Assembly (NCBI RefSeq): GCF_011927635.1
Contig: NZ_JAATJB010000001.1
Location: 558,001-622,000, forward strand
DNA from: Sphingomonas trueperi
GTDB lineage: Bacteria > Pseudomonadota > Alphaproteobacteria > Sphingomonadales > Sphingomonadaceae
Direction: 5' to 3'
Length of the DNA stretch: 64,000 nucleotides
Below, one piece after another: positions 61,033 through 64,000 of this stretch; within the stretch, counting starts at the first letter, position 1, and the number at the start of each line of letters is the position of its first letter. Below the pieces are notes generated by a model that had not been told where the DNA came from, did no database searches, and was given only the letters and a program-made list of their open reading frames with translations. The position numbers were made by a program, and so were the translations under genes.

Positions 61033-63610
61033 TCGTCACGACGAGGCGCTGGAGGACGACATTGTCGTCGATCCGCCAGACCTTCACGACATGCCGGCCG
61101 GGCGCCACCGAGGGAAACCGCGCGGCGAGCGTGCGGCCATTTTCCTCGACCGCCTTGTTCCAATCGCGCTGGGCCTGGGTGGTCGTCGCATTGGGGGCGG
61201 GGACGAGGCTGTCGGTGAGGATCTGCACCGGGCCATCGTTGACCGACACGCCGAGGCGCTGCTGGTTGCGGCCGGTGGTGTCGAGCGTCGGCACCAGCTC
61301 CAGCGCCACCTCCAGCGGGCCGCCCTTCGGAACCGTCACTGCATAATCGACATGGACGCCGTCCGCCGCGGCGGTGGCAGGGCGCCCCTGCGGAAAGGTC
61401 GTCACGGCGCCCAGTGTGCGACCGAGATGCGGCACCCGGCGCCAGTTTAGCCCCTTGCCGCCGCTGGCGGACACGAAGTCCGGCGCTTCGATCACGATCT
61501 GATCAGCGGGCAGCGTAGGCGCGACGAAGACGATCGGCGCGGCCTTGCCGTCGACGCGGCGCACCGCCGGCATCACCTGCTGCCTGGGCTCCTGCCAATT
61601 TGTATAGCCGATATGGGTCTGGGCCATCATCCCGTCCCATTTGCCGCCGTTCAGCGCGTGATAGGCAGCGGTGATCTCCGCGTCGCGGGCGAAGGCGCGC
61701 TCGGCCTGCTCGGCGAAGCCGTTCGCGCGGGCATCGCCGGCGGCGGCGAGGCGGCGGTTCCAGGCGACGGCGTAGTAGAGCCGGTAGACGTTCGCGACGG
61801 CGAGGATCGGATGCTCGACCAGCTGGAACCAGGCGTCGCGCGCGTCGGCGGCAATGCGCGGCTTCACCGCCGCCATGTCGCGCTCCAGCGCCTCCCATTC
61901 GGCGACCACGCGGCCGAAGTCGCCGCCGTCCAGCTTGCCGTCGCTGCGGACCGGCCCCAGCGCGAAGCTATCGGCGTCGAGCAGCTCGGGCTTGCGCCGC
62001 GCGGCGAGCTGGCCATAGCGGGTGAGCAGCGCGCCGACCTTCTCCGCCAGCGCCGGCCCGAACGCCGCGCCCGCCCAACGCGCCGGATAGGCGGACATCG
62101 CCTCCAGCGTCATCGCCTCGGGATTCCAGGCCTGGTCGAGGAAGAAGCTCAGCGGATATTCCATCGGCTTGAGGTCGCCGACATTGACGATCCAGATCGT
62201 CCGCGCGCCCCGCTGCCAGGCGAGGTCCATCTGCTGCCAGCTCTTCTCGATCTGGTTGGTGTTCAGCCACTTGTAGTTGCGCGGCGCGCCGACATAATCG
62301 AAATGGTAATAGACCCCGTACCCGCCCTTGCGATTGAGATCGGCGGTGGCGAGGCGGCGGATCTGGCCCCAGTTATCATCGGCAAACAGCAGCGTCACAT
62401 CGTCCGGCACGCGCATGCCGTGGTCGTAATAGTCCTGCACTTCCTTGTAGAGCGCCCACATCTGCGGCGTCGCCTCGGCCGGACGCCTGGTCGCGTCCGC
62501 CAGGATGCTGCGCTGGTCGGCGACGATCGTCTCGAGCAGCTCGGTCGCGGTGCCCTCCGCCATCGCCTCGTCGCCGTCGCCGCGCATTCCGACGGTGACA
62601 AGGCAGTCATAGCCCTTGCCGTCGCCCTTCGACATCATCCGTTCGATCCCGCCGCGCCAGAAGCGGCGGAGATTTTCGGCATTGGTCGCGTAATCCCATT
62701 TGCCGCCGGTGACGCCCTTGTCGGTGTTGCGGTGCCATTCCTCCTGCGCCCGGGTCATCGGCTCGTGGTGCGAGGTGCCCATCACCACGCCCATCGCATC
62801 GGCCAGCACCATGTTCCGGGGATCGTCGTCGTTGAACGCCTTGCCCCACATCGCCGGCCACAGATAATTGCCCTTCAGCCGCAGCAGCAGCTCGAAGACA
62901 TGGGCGTACATCGCGGCGTTGACCCCGCCGAAATGCTTCTTGGCCCAGCCGCTGAAACAGGGATCCTCGTCGTTGATGAAGAAGCCGCGATAGCGCACCC
63001 GCGGCTGGTCGCGGCGGCTGCCGGGGGCGAGCGTCACGTCGGCGCGGCGGCGCACCGGCACGTCGGCGAACCAGTGCCAGGGCGAGACGCCGATCCGCTG
63101 CGAGATATCGTAGGTGCCATAGACCGCGCCGCGCCGGTCCGATCCGATAATCACCAGCGCCTGCGGCACGCCGGGGGCGGGGTGGTCGAGCACGATCTGG
63201 CGATAGGCTTCCCATTCGCCAGCCAAGTCGCGCACGTCGATCCGGCCGCCGCGTACCAGCGCGTCGAGGATCGGCGAGCGGCCGAGCTGGGCGATCAGCA
63301 CCACCGGGCCCTGCGCGTTCTCCAGCCGCTGGACACGCTTGGGCGCAGTGCCGCCGACGCGCGCCAGATCCTGCGCGAACGCCTCCGCGACATGGGCGAG
63401 CGCGGGGTCGGCACCCGCCTCGACCAGCAGCGTCGCGGGCACGCCGCCGCGGATCAGCGGGAAGCCGGCGCCCTTGTCCTCCAGCACGCGCAGCGGCTCC
63501 GGTGCGGTGCCGGCACGCGCGCTTCCCGCCGCCAGCGCCGCAGCGGCGGCCGAGGCTTGCAACAGCGTGCGGCGATCGACCGCGCGCGTGGGATCAACGG
63601 GGGAGGACAT
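61022..63610 (-). CDS. Glycoside hydrolase family 115 protein (xylan alpha-1,2-glucuronidase type)
   Basis: 862 residues. A Tat-like signal peptide (DRRTLLQASAAAAALAAGSARA) directs it to the periplasm. GH115 markers include VIIGSDRRGAVYGTYDISQRIGVSPWHWFADVP, YRGFFINDEDPCFSGW, LKGNYLWPAMWGKAFNDDDP, VMGTSHHEPMTRAQEEW and LLFADDNWGQIRRL. Enzymes of this family remove glucuronic or 4-O-methylglucuronic acid from xylan, so hemicellulose use is likely; the exact substrate is not fixed. A LacI-type palindrome lies 26 bases upstream of the ATG. Confidence 0.93.
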   Translation of the reverse strand: MSSPVDPTRAVDRRTLLQASAAAAALAAGSARAGTAPEPLRVLEDKGAGFPLIRGGVPATLLVEAGADPALAHVAEAFAQDLARVGGTAPKRVQRLENAQGPVVLIAQLGRSPILDALVRGGRIDVRDLAGEWEAYRQIVLDHPAPGVPQALVIIGSDRRGAVYGTYDISQRIGVSPWHWFADVPVRRRADVTLAPGSRRDQPRVRYRGFFINDEDPCFSGWAKKHFGGVNAAMYAHVFELLLRLKGNYLWPAMWGKAFNDDDPRNMVLADAMGVVMGTSHHEPMTRAQEEWHRNTDKGVTGGKWDYATNAENLRRFWRGGIERMMSKGDGKGYDCLVTVGMRGDGDEAMAEGTATELLETIVADQRSILADATRRPAEATPQMWALYKEVQDYYDHGMRVPDDVTLLFADDNWGQIRRLATADLNRKGGYGVYYHFDYVGAPRNYKWLNTNQIEKSWQQMDLAWQRGARTIWIVNVGDLKPMEYPLSFFLDQAWNPEAMTLEAMSAYPARWAGAAFGPALAEKVGALLTRYGQLAARRKPELLDADSFALGPVRSDGKLDGGDFGRVVAEWEALERDMAAVKPRIAADARDAWFQLVEHPILAVANVYRLYYAVAWNRRLAAAGDARANGFAEQAERAFARDAEITAAYHALNGGKWDGMMAQTHIGYTNWQEPRQQVMPAVRRVDGKAAPIVFVAPTLPADQIVIEAPDFVSASGGKGLNWRRVPHLGRTLGAVTTFPQGRPATAAADGVHVDYAVTVPKGGPLEVALELVPTLDTTGRNQQRLGVSVNDGPVQILTDSLVPAPNATTTQAQRDWNKAVEENGRTLAARFPSVAPGRHVVKVWRIDDNVVLQRLVVTTGA

Positions 63611-63635
63611 CGCAACTCCTGGATTTTCTTATCAT

Positions 63636-63649
63636 TGATAGCGCTATCA
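63636..63649. promoter_or_regulatory. LacI-type operator upstream of GH115 gene
   Basis: TGATAGCGCTATCA is a perfect 14-bp palindrome with the central CG step and AGCGCT core typical of LacI-family operators. It is 26 bases upstream of the GH115 ATG. The regulator is not in the window. Confidence 0.7.
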
Positions 63650-63745
63650 TGCGCATTTGCGGCGTGGCGGGCAAGCCCGAAACCGGCACAGCGCGATGCT
63701 AGCGGCCCCTTGCGGAGTCCGCCCCCGCAGCGCTAGGCGCCGCGC

Positions 63746-64000
63746 ATGACCAGCACCTCCTCGATCGGCGCCGAGCGCCTGGCCCGCCGCATGGCGCGCG
63801 GCTGCGAATTCCTGGGCAGCGAGGTCGCCATTCTCGGCGGCGCCATGTCCTGGGTGTCCGAGCGCAACCTCGTCGCCGCCATCTCCAATGCGGGCGGCTT
63901 CGGCGTGATCGCGTGCGGCGCGATGAGCCCCGCGCTGCTCGACGCCGAGATTGCCGCGACCAAGGCGCTGACCGACAAGCCCTTCGGCGTCAACCTCATC
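63746..64000 (+). CDS. Nitronate monooxygenase / NAD(P)H-dependent flavin oxidoreductase (3' end cut by window)
   Basis: The first 85 codons are visible. GSEVAILGGAMSWVSERNLVAAISN, AGGFGVIACGAMSP and DKPFGVNLI are the N-terminal beta-alpha elements and FMN-binding start of the 2-nitropropane dioxygenase family. Such enzymes oxidise alkyl nitronates or reduce flavins; EnoylACP-reductase FabK-type members share the fold, so the exact activity is open. It is divergent from the GH115 gene by 135 bases, including the LacI-type operator. Confidence 0.85.
   Translation, partial: MTSTSSIGAERLARRMARGCEFLGSEVAILGGAMSWVSERNLVAAISNAGGFGVIACGAMSPALLDAEIAATKALTDKPFGVNLI

Overview
The window is high-GC chromosomal DNA from an alphaproteobacterium, most likely a Sphingomonas-type sphingomonad. 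Evidence: the crtY-crtI-crtB carotenoid genes, two proteins with PEPxxWA C-terminal sorting signals, a MipZ division ATPase instead of MinCDE genes, an Atm1-type exporter, TonB receptors, and the rpmF-plsX-fabH-ihfA-merR gene order. It is dense housekeeping DNA: no gene-free stretch reaches 300 bases, and I see no CRISPR array, insertion sequence, phage or rRNA. Two genes run off the ends (aspartate-type aminotransferase on the left, nitronate monooxygenase-like enzyme on the right).

Layout. 1-3.7 kb: aminotransferase, a fused pabB-pabC gene, a glyoxalase II-like hydrolase. 3.8-7.5 kb: MAPEG protein, then rpmF-plsX-fabH-ihfA-merR (L32 and start of fatty acid/phospholipid synthesis). 7.7-15.9 kb: sixA-dinG, ssb, a three-domain cell-wall-hydrolase-like protein, a polytopic membrane protein, small lipoprotein and Sel1 proteins. 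16-19.5 kb: panC divergent from mipZ-dnaJ-like-phosphohexomutase. 19.7-24.8 kb: metX-GNAT-metW-pirin (methionine) divergent from hisC-tyrC (aromatic/histidine). 25-29 kb: ABC exporter and secreted/unknown proteins. 29-34.4 kb: TlpA thioredoxin divergent from argH-lipoprotein-lysA-sirohaem synthase-zntB. 34.5-39 kb: FMN reductase, M28 peptidase, a TonB receptor, tRNA-Leu(GAG). 39.4-44.4 kb: MATE pump, DUF3426 protein, ftsE-ftsX-ydcF-plsC. 44.5-55.5 kb: carotenoid genes, PEPxxWA proteins, a second TonB receptor, a di-iron desaturase/hydroxylase, DUF2141 and MipA-like proteins. 55.5-61 kb: TPP riboswitch-thiC, YefM-YoeB toxin-antitoxin, ung, ubiG, lysC. 61-64 kb: GH115 alpha-glucuronidase with a LacI-type operator.

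The most striking non-coding signal is a family of six repeats, each exactly 94 bp from one conserved end to the other. Each is a pair of hairpins in inverted orientation (REPIN/BIME-like). All six lie between convergent genes; 13 convergent junctions were counted in the window. Three copies point one way (left part of window) and three the other. Two further hairpin-rich GC elements (29.0 and 46.1 kb) look like separate families. Other regulatory structures: a 12-bp inverted repeat covering the ribosome binding site of a Sel1-like gene, a paired TGTACA operator at yefM, a LacI-type palindrome at GH115, and the TPP riboswitch.

Starts were chosen from visible ribosome binding sites, operon overlaps and homologue N-termini recalled from memory. 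Functions rest on family motifs read by eye, not on database searches.
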